Shown here piece by piece: positions 8,201 through 18,848 of a stretch of 38,800 nucleotides of DNA (positions are counted from its first letter, which is position 1; every line of letters starts with the position of its first letter). The notes under the pieces are model-generated. The model was not told the origin of the DNA and searched no databases. It saw only the letters and a list, made by a program, of their open reading frames with translations. The position numbers and the translations under genes are program-made. Origin of the DNA: Candidatus Omnitrophota bacterium (GTDB lineage Bacteria; Omnitrophota; Gorgyraeia; Zapsychrales; Fredricksoniimonadaceae); contig CAIOPG010000018.1 in assembly GCA_903860135.1 (NCBI GenBank), positions 1 to 38,800 of the forward strand. The letters run 5' to 3'.

Positions 8201-8315
8201 TGGGCAACTGGCTCACCCCCATGCGGTTAAAACTGATAAGACCAAAGAACATCAGGCCCAGCATGAGCATCCAGGCAAAAACATAACGGCGTATGGCTAT
8301 ATCGGACAGCGACAT
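5253..8315 (-). CDS. RND efflux transporter, HAE1/AcrB-like inner-membrane pump
   Basis: 1020 aa, the usual size of an RND pump. The N-terminus SLSDIAIRRYVFAWML and FPTINVSLGWLGAAPEVMET match the first TM helix and porter domain of AcrB-type proteins. Proton-relay residues are conserved: the Asp pair in LAVGIVVDDSIMVLEN (TM4) and the Lys in GIVKKNSIMLVDF (TM10). Twelve hydrophobic helices in two halves are apparent. It exports drugs or other amphiphiles from periplasm or inner membrane, powered by proton flow. The TolC-like gene is 3 bases upstream, but no periplasmic adaptor (MFP) gene is nearby, so the adaptor is elsewhere or unusual. The gene overlaps trmD downstream. Confidence 0.93.
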   Translation of the reverse strand: MSLSDIAIRRYVFAWMLMLGLMFFGLISFNRMGVSQLPNVDFPTINVSLGWLGAAPEVMETDVVNEVEQALMTVQGVKELSSTIRQGTATITIELELGRDLNASVQEIQSKVNEIQRKLPKDIDPPIIRKSNPSDQPIMFIGITGDRPRRQLMEYVEQHLRDRFTTIDGVGEVLLGGYVDPNLRVWLDVKKLNAYELTIQDIKAAIAAGHTEVPAGRIETVASEQNVRVMGEARTPEDFGNIPITLRGGKPVYVPIYLKDVARIEDGLDDIRRISRVNGQQSIGLGIKKQSGSNEVAVAHLVKARLEQVQKELPPDLKAQVVFDRTKFIEDSIHELNFTLFLSAIVTSLVCWIFLGGWSATLNILLAIPTSILGTFIVINFLGFTLNTFTVLGLSLAVGIVVDDSIMVLENIVRFREHGDNKAAAAHKGANQIAGAAFATTAAITAIFIPVIFISGIMGKFFFEFGVTISVAVWLSLMEALMLTPMRCSQFLQVGRMSAFGRGVDELFNRIATGYKAALAFALRHAVLVIIASLLVFAASLGISKWLPKEFVPAQDQSMFMCSLQTPPGSSLQFTDERVREAEAFVKSRGETLRFFVAVGGFSGGDVTGANMFVTLKAPKERPLVNGRHLSQKELMDIFRKELNKIKGVKTRIQDLSLSGFSSQRGFPIEFSIRGPEWDKLVEYEAVLEDKMEKSGLMVDVDSDYKPGASEIQVVPDRRKAEARGVGMDVIGEAVNVMIGGVAVAKYSSGASRYDVRLRLDAGQRGKPEDIDNIFVINNRGERVALREVITITEKATAQSITRRGRERAISMFANVAPGKAQAEAIAAAEKITRETLPEPYRAVLGGSAQTFKDSSAGIGIVFLLGIIVAYMVLGSQYNSFLHPFIVLLALPFSISGAFMGLLIGGQSLNLYSMIGLILLMGIVKKNSIMLVDFTNQVRAEGKGVHEALETACPIRLRPILMTSLATIAAAIPPALAIGPGAEVRIPMSVTVIGGVIVSTFFTLFVVPCVYRLTVKDTAR

Positions 8316-8318
8316 GAC

Positions 8319-9566
8319 TTAGATCCCCCCCGCGGCGACCTGCAGCGACACATAGGCACGCCGGGCGTCAGCCTGCGCCGCCACAAGGTCTCGCCGCGAT
8401 GACTGAAGGTCTTCCAGGGCCTGGAGCACATCCAGGTTACTCACCAGACTGCGCTGAAAATCATCCGCCTGAAACTTATAATTTTCTTCGGAAGCCGCTA
8501 CAGCTTTCTGCAAAGCCATAACGCGTTTCTGGCTCGACGTTACCCATGTCAACGCCTGACGGATATCCAGGACAGCCCGGCGGCGTGTTTGGCTCAAATC
8601 AAGGTCGGCCGCCCTGGCCTGTGACTGCGCCAGGCGCAAACGGCCCCAGTCGCTCGTCCCTCTAAAGAGGGGCACCGCAACCCCGAGCGTCACATCCCAA
8701 TGATTGCCGTCATAGGCCGCGCCGCGCTGGGTATAACTGTTGCCGCTTAAAGTAACCGCCGGCAGAAAATCCCCGCGCACTGCCCTGACATTACTGCGGT
8801 AGGCCTCAACATTCGCACGGGCCGCCACCACATCCGCGCGCGCATCCACCTTAAGGTCATAATCTGCTAAAGCAGGCGTTACGGCAGGCATCGCTTCATC
8901 GACCAGCCTTTCGATGATAACACCGGTCAAGAACTCCAGGAGCTGACCAGCTGTTGCCTTCGCCGCCAGGACGCCTTCCATCAATGCTTCCGTACGGCGC
9001 AATTTGGCTTGGGCACTGGCGATCTCGCCCGGGCGTGATTTCCCGATAGACTGGCGCTTTTGAAGTTCGGCGCAACGCTCGAGCAGGATGTCCCTGGTCG
9101 CTGTCAACACGCTCAGGTCTTCCTGATAACTCAGCTGATAAAAGAAAGCATCGGACACATCCTTGTACAATAATTCCCGCGCCCTCTTCAAGGCCTGCCG
9201 GCGGCTTTCACCGGTATGACGGCTGGCGGCAATGGCGGCGAATTCTTTGAACCCCGTGAAAAGCGGCTGGGAAAATGTGAATTTACCTTCGGGCACTGCC
9301 CCCGGCAACGACCGCTGGCCTGCTGTATCCTGCAGTTTCTGGGAATACGCGTACGTGACAGTCGGCAACGCTGTGCTCAAGGCCTGCAGCATCAAGGCCT
9401 CGGTCTCGGCAATGGCTTCCTTGCGGATACCGATACTTTCACTGCGCTCAAGGGCCAGCGTGTAACACGCCTGAAGCGTGTAAACACCGTTCTCCGCCTG
9501 AACAGCAGGAACCATTAGAAGAGAAACAAATACCCCGGCTATAAAAAGAATGCGCATAGTGTTCAC
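8319..9566 (-). CDS. TolC-family outer-membrane efflux protein
   Basis: 415 aa with an N-terminal signal peptide (ILFIAGVFVSLLMVPAVQA, cleaved near residue 24). YTLQACYTLALERSESIGI is the standard OEP start; duplicated helical regions rich in Ala, Gln and Leu follow, with TYAYSQKLQD and VTLSGNSYTQRG as the two beta-strand regions and a last domain with FQRSLVSNLDVLQALEDLQSS, near the end. It would form the outer-membrane channel for the RND pump, its direct neighbour downstream (3 bases). It starts one base after the tgt stop, so it is probably cotranscribed with tgt. It belongs to the broad OEP superfamily; orthology to E. coli TolC itself is not implied. Confidence 0.9.
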   Translation of the reverse strand: MNTMRILFIAGVFVSLLMVPAVQAENGVYTLQACYTLALERSESIGIRKEAIAETEALMLQALSTALPTVTYAYSQKLQDTAGQRSLPGAVPEGKFTFSQPLFTGFKEFAAIAASRHTGESRRQALKRARELLYKDVSDAFFYQLSYQEDLSVLTATRDILLERCAELQKRQSIGKSRPGEIASAQAKLRRTEALMEGVLAAKATAGQLLEFLTGVIIERLVDEAMPAVTPALADYDLKVDARADVVAARANVEAYRSNVRAVRGDFLPAVTLSGNSYTQRGAAYDGNHWDVTLGVAVPLFRGTSDWGRLRLAQSQARAADLDLSQTRRRAVLDIRQALTWVTSSQKRVMALQKAVAASEENYKFQADDFQRSLVSNLDVLQALEDLQSSRRDLVAAQADARRAYVSLQVAAGGI

Positions 9567-9567
9567 C

Positions 9568-12128
<2,561 letters not shown>

Positions 12129-12145
12129 ACCGATTTCTCCAATTA

Positions 12146-13192
12146 TTAGATGAAAACACCCTGCAAACGGGGATCTGTCATCATGATGCGCACGAGCTCT
12201 TCGGTCTTGTCATTCTCGGATAAAATTGTATAAAAGTCAGACTTGATCGCTGGCGCGGCCTTGAATGCCGCCTCCCATTCCTTACGGATAAACGGATCCT
12301 GACGCAACCCGTCAAAAAAACCTGTGGCCTCGAGTAACGCCGCGATACGGTCGGTCCCCCTGCCCTGCAGTTGACTGACCATGTAGGTCGCAACCCCGAC
12401 CTGAAGCCCATGCAACCGCGGCTTCTCACAAATAAGATCGAGCGCATGTGAGATCAAATGTTCACTGCCGCTGGCCGGGCGCGATGAGCCGCATATTTCC
12501 ATCGCGATGCCATTCAACATCAACGCTGTGGCCAACAGGCGCATGCCTTCTAAATCATGATCGGGCTTGGCCATCAACTGAAAGACCGTCGCATCCGAAA
12601 GCAAAGCCGCGAAATCATCCACCTGCGTCCCTTTGATACGGAAAGCCAGTTTCCAGTCGTACACCGACGTGATCTTGGCCACCGAGTCACCAATACCTGC
12701 CAGCCAGAGGATGCGCGGCGCATTGAGGCAGACCTCAGTATCAACCACAACCCCGTAGGGCATCGCCGACGCAAAAGAACGGCGTTTCCCTTTGAAATCC
12801 AGGCTCGACTGGGGACTGCAAAAGCCGTCGTTGGACAATGCCGTCGGCACCGCGATATACGGCAGGCGCGTCAAAAAAGCCGCGTACTTGGCCACATCCA
12901 GCGCTTTACCGCCGCCCATGCCGATGATCACATCTGTCTTGGGAGGCAATGACTGAAAGATTTCCTGCGCATGCTCAAAGCTTGACGAAAGCACTTCGAC
13001 CCGCGACAGGACACCGATGTCATTCTCCGCGAGGCTTTGATTGACCCGATCCACCAGAGTCTGATCCAATTCCTTGTTGTGCAAAAGTACCGCCCTGGCA
13101 AATTGGCCACGCCGGGCATAAACACCGATCCTGTCAAGGGCACCTGCCTTGATGCGGACGAGTGTCGGGATAACAACGGATGTATTGCGCAT
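12146..13192 (-). CDS. sn-Glycerol-1-phosphate dehydrogenase (EgsA/AraM family)
   Basis: 348 aa from ATG 13192, which shares one base with the stop of the upstream phosphatase gene (TGATG); an upstream extension is possible but less likely. Motifs: the NAD-binding GMGGGKALDVAKYAAF, PYIAVPTALSNDGFCSPQSS (a variant of the G1PDH signature PTAASHDGIASP), GIGDSVAKITSVYDW, ASGSEHLISHALD and LHGLQVGV, giving the Asp, His and His metal ligands expected. The reaction is DHAP reduction to sn-glycerol-1-phosphate, the backbone stereoisomer of archaeal lipids. Bacteria with this enzyme include Bacillus (AraM) and several candidate phyla. Glycerol dehydrogenase is the main alternative but fits the signature less well. 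Confidence 0.85.
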   Translation of the reverse strand: MRNTSVVIPTLVRIKAGALDRIGVYARRGQFARAVLLHNKELDQTLVDRVNQSLAENDIGVLSRVEVLSSSFEHAQEIFQSLPPKTDVIIGMGGGKALDVAKYAAFLTRLPYIAVPTALSNDGFCSPQSSLDFKGKRRSFASAMPYGVVVDTEVCLNAPRILWLAGIGDSVAKITSVYDWKLAFRIKGTQVDDFAALLSDATVFQLMAKPDHDLEGMRLLATALMLNGIAMEICGSSRPASGSEHLISHALDLICEKPRLHGLQVGVATYMVSQLQGRGTDRIAALLEATGFFDGLRQDPFIRKEWEAAFKAAPAIKSDFYTILSENDKTEELVRIMMTDPRLQGVFI

Positions 13193-13848
13193 CACAGCTC
13201 CTTGGCCGCCATAAGGATCGGCGGGATATCTGACCAACGCTCGAATGGATGAAACCCCTCACCCATGGCGAGCAATTTATGGGCTAACCAATTCCTGGCA
13301 AAACGCCGCGCCGGCGGCACCATCAGGGCAGGGGCAAGGTCCGGCCTGCCGTCGCCGGCAAAAGCAACGCGCGAGGACGTGCGCAACGCCTCACGGACAA
13401 CAGCCGCCTTGTCTACCCCTATATCCGGAGAAAAGAACGGCGACCCTTCGGGCAAGCGCATGACCAGCCCTTCTTCAGCGGTAAAAACACCAGGATTGGT
13501 ATACACCGTCAAGGCAACGCCTTGAGCCGCCAACAGCCGTTCGATATACCAGCCACAGCCCGCAGACGCCACCACCACCTGCCACCCCTGACGGTCAAGC
13601 GCCGTTACAGAATCCCGCAAGGCCGGATCTATTTCCATCCGCTCGATGATCGCCGCCATCTGCGCTTCAGAGGCACGGATGCCGGCAAAGATCCGCCGTA
13701 GCGCTTCAAAATGCGTGATCGTGCCGGCCTCATAGGCGTGCCAATGATCACCAGCCACACCGGGGAATTCCCGGCAAACAAGATCATAAAAATCAAAACG
13801 CGTGATCGTCCCGTCGAAATCGGAAACAAGGATACCTGGTTGCGCCAT
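13192..13848 (-). CDS. HAD-superfamily IB phosphatase, MtnX-like
   Basis: 218 aa. The four HAD motifs are all there: SDFDGTIT with Asp10 (nucleophile) and Asp12, VVASAG near residue 91 (motif II), a DKAAVV Lys (motif III) and AFAGDGRPDLAPA (motif IV). The all-alpha cap segment with FYDLVCREF resembles MtnX and phosphoserine-phosphatase relatives. The substrate is unknown. It overlaps the genes on both sides by a single base (TGATG junctions at 13848 and 13192), so it is translated with the glycerol-1-phosphate dehydrogenase and might act on a product in the same path. A methionine-salvage role has no support from the neighbours. Confidence 0.82.
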   Translation of the reverse strand: MAQPGILVSDFDGTITRFDFYDLVCREFPGVAGDHWHAYEAGTITHFEALRRIFAGIRASEAQMAAIIERMEIDPALRDSVTALDRQGWQVVVASAGCGWYIERLLAAQGVALTVYTNPGVFTAEEGLVMRLPEGSPFFSPDIGVDKAAVVREALRTSSRVAFAGDGRPDLAPALMVPPARRFARNWLAHKLLAMGEGFHPFERWSDIPPILMAAKEL

Positions 13849-14300
13849 CAGCGGTATAACCTCATGTAATGATCAAATTCAGCATGGATATAATCTTCAC
13901 GCAAGCCGCAATCGCGCGCCCCCTTGATCAACGTGGCCATATACATTTTTGCCGGTGTCCCCGTCGGCTGAGGCTCCCGGCAATAGATCCACACCGGACA
14001 TTTCTGCGCTTGGCCGGCGATCAAAACATCCACCTGCCGCCGCTCATAATACCGGGGATACCCTTCACGCGCATCAAGCGCCACCATATCTTGCTCCGTG
14101 AGCTTGAACACCCCTCCGCAAACCTCATCGCCTTCGGAAACCTCAACATTCGCCACAGGCCCGCCCCATAGGGCGGAAAACCCATCAAAAAATAAACAGT
14201 AATTTTCGAGCACCGCCGCCCCCACAAACACCGCCCCGGGACACCCGGCCACAAGCATCTGCTGATGTTCCATATTTGACCCATAAGCAAAATAATACAT
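13848..14300 (-). CDS. Gamma-glutamylcyclotransferase-like (AIG2/GGCT) protein
   Basis: 150 aa. The N-terminus FAYGSNM (residues 4-10) is the substrate-binding loop of GGCT folds, and Glu79 in DAREGYPRYYER is at the position of the catalytic acid. Family members form 5-oxoproline from gamma-glutamyl peptides or amines; the substrate here cannot be told. GAGGG lies 6 bases before the ATG. It is the first gene of the long compact run going down to yraN and overlaps the phosphatase gene by one base. Confidence 0.85.
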   Translation of the reverse strand: MYYFAYGSNMEHQQMLVAGCPGAVFVGAAVLENYCLFFDGFSALWGGPVANVEVSEGDEVCGGVFKLTEQDMVALDAREGYPRYYERRQVDVLIAGQAQKCPVWIYCREPQPTGTPAKMYMATLIKGARDCGLREDYIHAEFDHYMRLYR

Positions 14301-14355
14301 ATTGTTCCCTCATCATTAAAAAATGAATGAAAGCATTATCGCAGATTATTGGACA

Positions 14356-16101
14356 TTAGGCGGAAAATCTGTTCAACTTTTCCCACTCGCGGTAAACATC
14401 ATCCATCAAGGGGGCGATGATCTCCCTTGAGAAATCAAGGCGCAGGCCGGCGGCTGTAAAGAGTTCCGGCAAGGGGCGCGAACCGCCGAGAGCCAGTCCC
14501 TTCTTATAACCTGCCAGCGCCGCTTTCTTATCCCGGCGGAATTTCTGCCATAATTGCAGGGCCCCCAGCTGGGCAATGCCGTATTCGATATAATAAAACG
14601 GGACTTCAAAAATATGCAATTGCCGATGCCAAAGGTACCCGCGCTCTTCATCGAGGCCCGACCAGTCAACCATGCCCCCGCCGTATTCCGCGTGCAGGCG
14701 GATCCATTCCTTCATGCGTTCGGCACGGGAATGCCCCGGATTCTCATACAGCCAGTGCTGAAAGGCATCGACCGTTGCCACCCATGCCAGGACCGAAATA
14801 ACGCCTTCTAGGTGTTCCACATTGGACCGGCGCATGGCCGCATCATCATAAAAAACATTCATGCCGTCACTGCCCATCAGCTCCATGCTCATCGACGCCA
14901 CTTCACAGAATTCCATGGGCGCATGGCGATAGCCGTCGATGGGGTCATCCGCGCAAAGGTACGCATGAAAGGCATGCCCGGACTCGTGCAGTAATGTCCG
15001 CACATCATCATCCACCCCGACAGCATTCATGAAAATGAAGGGTTTGCGGGCTTCAGTCAGCGTATTCTGATAACCCCCCGGGGCCTTGCCTTTGCGGCTG
15101 TCTAAGTCCAGAAGGCCAAGGCCTTTCATATCCTCATAACGTTCATGCAGGAGCGGATCAAGGTCGGTCATGATCCTGCCCACACCGGCAACAAGTTCAG
15201 GGACCTTGTCGAACGGCTTGAGCGGTGCCCGCCCCAAAGGATCGACCGCCACGTCCCACGGGCGCAATTGCGCGAGCTTCATATCACGCGCTCGGCGCTG
15301 ATCAATGGCATGGCGCAAAGGGACAATGAGATCTTTGACCGCCCGGTGATACGCCTTGCAGTCATCGGGCGTATAGTCGAAGCGCTGGTACGCCTTGAAC
15401 TGATAATCCCTGAAATTCGCAAACCCCGCATTGCCCGCGATACGCCCGCGCAGGTCGCGTAATTTATCAAAAATATCTTCGAGTTTATCCTTGTCTTGCA
15501 ACCGCCGCGCCGCAACAGCTTTCCAGGCACGTTCACGCAGATCCCGGTCAGTCTCGAGCAGGTACTTCCCCATTTCAGGTAAGGTGCGTTCCTTGCCGTC
15601 GAAGCCCACCATCATGGCGCCGCTCACAGCCTGGTATTCCTGATCCAGAAGGCTCACTTCCGTCTGGAAAGAAATATTCTTGTCAACAAATATCTCGACC
15701 TCGGCACGGACCGAACGCAGATAAACCCCGTAACGGTCAGCATCGAGCGGATACCGGACATTTAAAACCAGGAACCGTTCATTAAGGGCATGCGCCAGGG
15801 GTTTCACCGCAGGCTCAATATGCTCCACAAAATCCTGATAGGCTTTCGCCCTGGCCGGATCATCCGTCGCGCACGTCATCCCGATATAAAGGATACTCCC
15901 GGCCTGCCCGAGCGCGGCATCGAGTTCCGAACGATCGATCAACCAGCGTTCAAACTCCCCGCCCGAAGCCACCGGGCGATCGATCAACTGCTGATACAGG
16001 GCCGTGATCACCGCCGGATCAGCCAGATCAGCCGTCAGCGGGACAAACGTTCGAGCGATATACGGTGATAATTTATTAAGTGCCACACGTGTCTTATCCA
16101 T
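14356..16101 (-). CDS. M3 family metallopeptidase (oligoendopeptidase F-like)
   Basis: 581 aa. The zinc-binding motif HESGH is at 372-376 within LLHESGHAFHAYLC, with the third ligand Glu in the following PMEFCEVASMSMEL helix near 397-400. The C-terminal VPFYYIEYGIAQLGALQLW and ALGGSRPLPELFTAAGL are typical of the M3 oligoendopeptidase F clade. It has no signal peptide, so it is a cytoplasmic enzyme that degrades short peptides. It lies 29 bases after the SpoU gene and 55 bases before the GGCT-like gene; the latter gap is the largest break in this stretch, and may hold a promoter, though none was recognised. Confidence 0.93.
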   Translation of the reverse strand: MDKTRVALNKLSPYIARTFVPLTADLADPAVITALYQQLIDRPVASGGEFERWLIDRSELDAALGQAGSILYIGMTCATDDPARAKAYQDFVEHIEPAVKPLAHALNERFLVLNVRYPLDADRYGVYLRSVRAEVEIFVDKNISFQTEVSLLDQEYQAVSGAMMVGFDGKERTLPEMGKYLLETDRDLRERAWKAVAARRLQDKDKLEDIFDKLRDLRGRIAGNAGFANFRDYQFKAYQRFDYTPDDCKAYHRAVKDLIVPLRHAIDQRRARDMKLAQLRPWDVAVDPLGRAPLKPFDKVPELVAGVGRIMTDLDPLLHERYEDMKGLGLLDLDSRKGKAPGGYQNTLTEARKPFIFMNAVGVDDDVRTLLHESGHAFHAYLCADDPIDGYRHAPMEFCEVASMSMELMGSDGMNVFYDDAAMRRSNVEHLEGVISVLAWVATVDAFQHWLYENPGHSRAERMKEWIRLHAEYGGGMVDWSGLDEERGYLWHRQLHIFEVPFYYIEYGIAQLGALQLWQKFRRDKKAALAGYKKGLALGGSRPLPELFTAAGLRLDFSREIIAPLMDDVYREWEKLNRFSA

Positions 16102-16130
16102 TAGTATCTCTTTTCCAAATTTTGACTTTA

Positions 16131-16652
16131 TTAATTTTTTATAACCCGCCTTAAGTGAAAGATCGCCACGGCAAAAGCCGCCGCCACATTCAGTGAATTT
16201 TTAATCCCCACCATTGGGATTTCAATCGCGGCGTGTGCCACTGCCGCCAGCGCATCGGACACGCCCTCGATCTCGTTGCCTAAGATCAGGCAAACCGGAC
16301 CGGCAGGAATAAAATCATCGCACACACGAGCACCTTCCGCCTGTTCGAGTAGAACGATCTGATACCCCAGCGCCTTGTAACGCTCAATGACCGTCAGCGC
16401 ATTGCCGGCGTATTCCCACGGCACGTTTTCTTCCGCACCAAGCGCCGTGCGCGTTATCTCGCCTCGGGGAGGATAACCCGTAATGCCGCAAAGCCACAAC
16501 TTTTCAACCCCGGCACCATCGGCGGTGCGAAAAATAGCCCCGACATTATTGAGGCTCCGGATATTATCGAGCACAACGGCAACTGGCATACGCACCGCGG
16601 CTGAACGCTCATGTTGCCGGAGGAGTATTTCTTCATGGGTCAACTTGCGCAC
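16131..16652 (-). CDS. SpoU/TrmH-family RNA 2'-O-methyltransferase
   Basis: 173 aa from GTG 16652, close behind GGAGGT; a TTG six codons upstream at 16670 is the other candidate. The three SpoU motifs are present: LNNVGAIFRTADGAGV (motif 1), LILGNEIEGVS (motif 2) and IPMVGIKNSLNVAAAFAVAI (motif 3), forming the SPOUT knot that binds SAM. It is one-domain and short, like TrmL/TrmH-type proteins that modify tRNA or rRNA riboses; the target is not predictable. It lies between the membrane glycosyltransferase and the M3 peptidase genes. Confidence 0.9.
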   Translation of the reverse strand: MRKLTHEEILLRQHERSAAVRMPVAVVLDNIRSLNNVGAIFRTADGAGVEKLWLCGITGYPPRGEITRTALGAEENVPWEYAGNALTVIERYKALGYQIVLLEQAEGARVCDDFIPAGPVCLILGNEIEGVSDALAAVAHAAIEIPMVGIKNSLNVAAAFAVAIFHLRRVIKN

Positions 16653-16677
16653 AACACCTCCATAAACCAAAAACTCA

Positions 16678-18471
16678 CTATTTTTCTATTTGTACACCCG
16701 ACATCCAACGATCAATTTTGACACGATCACGAGGCACCGAAACTTTGTCCGGAAATAAAACAGCTTCAATATCGAGAAGTGCCATTGCCAACCTATAGTT
16801 ACCTGATCGTACGGCACAAAAGACAGCAAGGTCATAATAAGTCGGTTCTTTAGGTTCGAGTTTAACGGCCATGAGCGCATCTTTCAAGGCCGCCGCGTCA
16901 TTTTTCATTCGCAAAGCCGCCAAGCCCCTGCTGAAATATAATAGAGAATCCTTGGCATCCAAGTTGATCGCCAGGGAATATTCATTGAATATCCTCTGGG
17001 ACATGATATGCCTGCGCCGGTCCAGATTTTCGTGTGCCACCGCCAGAAAATGATAATAATCTTTTTTGTCTCCTTTGGCCCTGCCCAGGGCTTTAAGGTC
17101 CCTCAGCGCAGAGAGCTGACGAAGATAAAACACCTTGCGCCCCGCAAGCTCCGTTGCCTCCGGACTTCCTGCCAGCCTTTTCCAATACCGTTGATCCACC
17201 GTCTTTTTGATATCCTCTTCCACGCCGCGATCAAAGAGCGGATCAAACAGCAGGGCCGCCCGTATACGGCCTTTCAGCGCAAAAGCCGCATCAGGTCTGT
17301 CTTTAAGAATATTACCCCAGAAACGAAACCCGTTGTCCCACACCTGCACCTGCTGGCAAGCCCTGCCCGCGAGCAGAAGTAACAGCACGGCCGCAAACCC
17401 AAAGAAAATATATTTCCTGATAACCGTCGTCGACATCTCCAGCCACGCGTTCAGCACAAAACCTGCCAGCAGGCAAAACCCGAGACTGGGCAGGTACATA
17501 TACCGATCAGCGACAACGTTCAAGTCTTGGGTATCAAAACGCCACACAAAGAACGTTGACAAAATATAAAACAGAAAAGCAAATACCAGCCACGGACGCG
17601 CGCGTGCGCCACCGATCATCCAGGCGACGACACCGCCGGCCGCCGGCAAAATTATATAAACGGCCAGAGGGAACCCCGTCAATGCCGGTGCCCCGTACAC
17701 AGGCAAAAGATGCACAGGCCAAAAGAAGGTGTTGATATAAAAAGCCCCGCACCACGCCCACAGCGCCAATCCCCCGGGAACCACCGCCGCCATATCACGG
17801 CTGTTCAAAACATACGTGATCAACACCAGCGGCTCAATGATCACAAAGAACGGCAATTTATCCAGCACACTGGCCCACGTGAATTTTCTGCCCTTGATAT
17901 GATCGATCAGGAAAAGCACCAGCGGCAGGCTCAGGGCCATGGGCTTGGACAAGGCACTGGCCAAACCGCACACGAGCGCAAAGAAATACGCCCTGCGATT
18001 CTGTTGCTCCACATAGGAACAATAAAACAAGACAGCGCCCAGATAAAAAACAGAATAAAGCAGGTCCTTCCTTTCGGAAACCCATGCCACCGACTCCACA
18101 TGCATGGGATGAACCGCAAAGATCAAGGCCGCGATATAAGCCGCCGCCTTTTTAAGTCCCAGACGACACGCCAGCCTGTATACCAGCAACACAACCCCCG
18201 CATGGATAAGAAAATTGATAACATGCGCCGCGTAAGGATTGCTTTTAAAAATAATCTGCTCAATATAAAAACTGATCATGCTCAGAGGAACATAAATGGT
18301 GCAGGCGCTGTCAGGCGTGAAAAAGATCCGCCAGGGTGTGGCAAAAAGATCATTCACCACATGGACCGGATCGTCATAATTCAAATATTGCGCCGTAAAA
18401 ACAGACCAAAACACAAGGAGCATCACCCCCCCGATCCCCCCTCCCATTAATCCCGCGCGCCAATATTTCAT
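16678..18471 (-). CDS. TMTC-like GT-C membrane protein with TPR-like tail
   Basis: 597 aa from ATG 18471 (MKYWRAG), preceded by AGGT; the frame is open 16 codons further but without a site. About 10-11 TM helices span residues 10-385. Signature: LNYDDPVHVVND, an Asp pair in the first outer loop where GT-C enzymes carry their metal/catalytic acid, and AVHPMHVESVAWVSERKDLL, diagnostic of the TMTC/DUF1736 type. The remaining 200 residues are soluble helical pairs (DSLLYFSRGLAALRMKNDA and DALMAVKLEPKEPTYYDLA) that look like degenerate TPRs. Relatives transfer mannose or other sugars from lipid donors to secreted proteins; a role here in envelope or giant-protein glycosylation is only a possibility. 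7 bases lie between its stop and the SpoU frame. Confidence 0.82.
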   Translation of the reverse strand: MKYWRAGLMGGGIGGVMLLVFWSVFTAQYLNYDDPVHVVNDLFATPWRIFFTPDSACTIYVPLSMISFYIEQIIFKSNPYAAHVINFLIHAGVVLLVYRLACRLGLKKAAAYIAALIFAVHPMHVESVAWVSERKDLLYSVFYLGAVLFYCSYVEQQNRRAYFFALVCGLASALSKPMALSLPLVLFLIDHIKGRKFTWASVLDKLPFFVIIEPLVLITYVLNSRDMAAVVPGGLALWAWCGAFYINTFFWPVHLLPVYGAPALTGFPLAVYIILPAAGGVVAWMIGGARARPWLVFAFLFYILSTFFVWRFDTQDLNVVADRYMYLPSLGFCLLAGFVLNAWLEMSTTVIRKYIFFGFAAVLLLLLAGRACQQVQVWDNGFRFWGNILKDRPDAAFALKGRIRAALLFDPLFDRGVEEDIKKTVDQRYWKRLAGSPEATELAGRKVFYLRQLSALRDLKALGRAKGDKKDYYHFLAVAHENLDRRRHIMSQRIFNEYSLAINLDAKDSLLYFSRGLAALRMKNDAAALKDALMAVKLEPKEPTYYDLAVFCAVRSGNYRLAMALLDIEAVLFPDKVSVPRDRVKIDRWMSGVQIEK

Positions 18472-18848
18472 GTGACCTGTAATTTTGTTATATTTTTTGT
18501 ATGAAGAAGAATATAACACTATTTCTGACTCAAACCATACAAATCCTGTAACCTTGAATTATTCCAAACGAAGGAGGGCGTGCAGTTTGAACACCCACCC
18601 GTGCGCCTTTGGCGTGAGGGTGTCAGGGTTTGGAAACCCCCATAAACTGTTGCAGGCTATCAAGAGGTTGAATGCCCACAATGACTGGCGTTACACCCGA
18701 AGCATTTTGCAAACGCGCCAGCAGGACGGGATCCACAGGCACGCCAGGAATTTATGGACCATGCGGCTTGCACTCAATTTTTTACTCTCTTTCTTGAAAA
18801 TGGAGCTCACTCAGATTCACAGGTCTAAGCCCTGCACATTTTTATCCC
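18472..18848. other. Gene-poor 377-base stretch holding a gene scar
   Basis: Between the TMTC-like gene and the ATPase gene no intact gene was found. Bases 18623-18762 are the scar described separately, and similarity to the 5' flank of the 23246 gene extends to about 18804. The 18472-18600 part is AT-rich and probably carries the promoter of the TMTC-like gene, but no clean -35/-10 pair stands out. A short imperfect hairpin (CACCC, GGGTG arms) lies at about 18596-18622. Confidence 0.6.
18623..18762 (-). pseudogene. Deletion scar of a giant-protein gene: first codons joined to last codons
   Basis: On the minus strand from ATG 18762 the first codons read MVHKFLAC, matching MIHKFLAC of the 23246 gene; the 5' flank is also similar (to 18804). 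Then, without any body, bases 18731-18623 match the last 37 codons of the 20317 gene at about 96% by eye, PVLLARLQNASGVTP through FMGVSKP and a TGA stop. The two parts are out of frame (the start frame ends after 23 codons). So a paralog lost nearly everything between its 5' and 3' bookends. It lies 86 bases downstream of the ATPase gene stop. Confidence 0.8.

Noticed and set aside
17710-18450. 246-codon plus-strand open frame
   Set aside because: Antisense to the TMTC-like membrane protein; hydrophilic mirror of TM segments.
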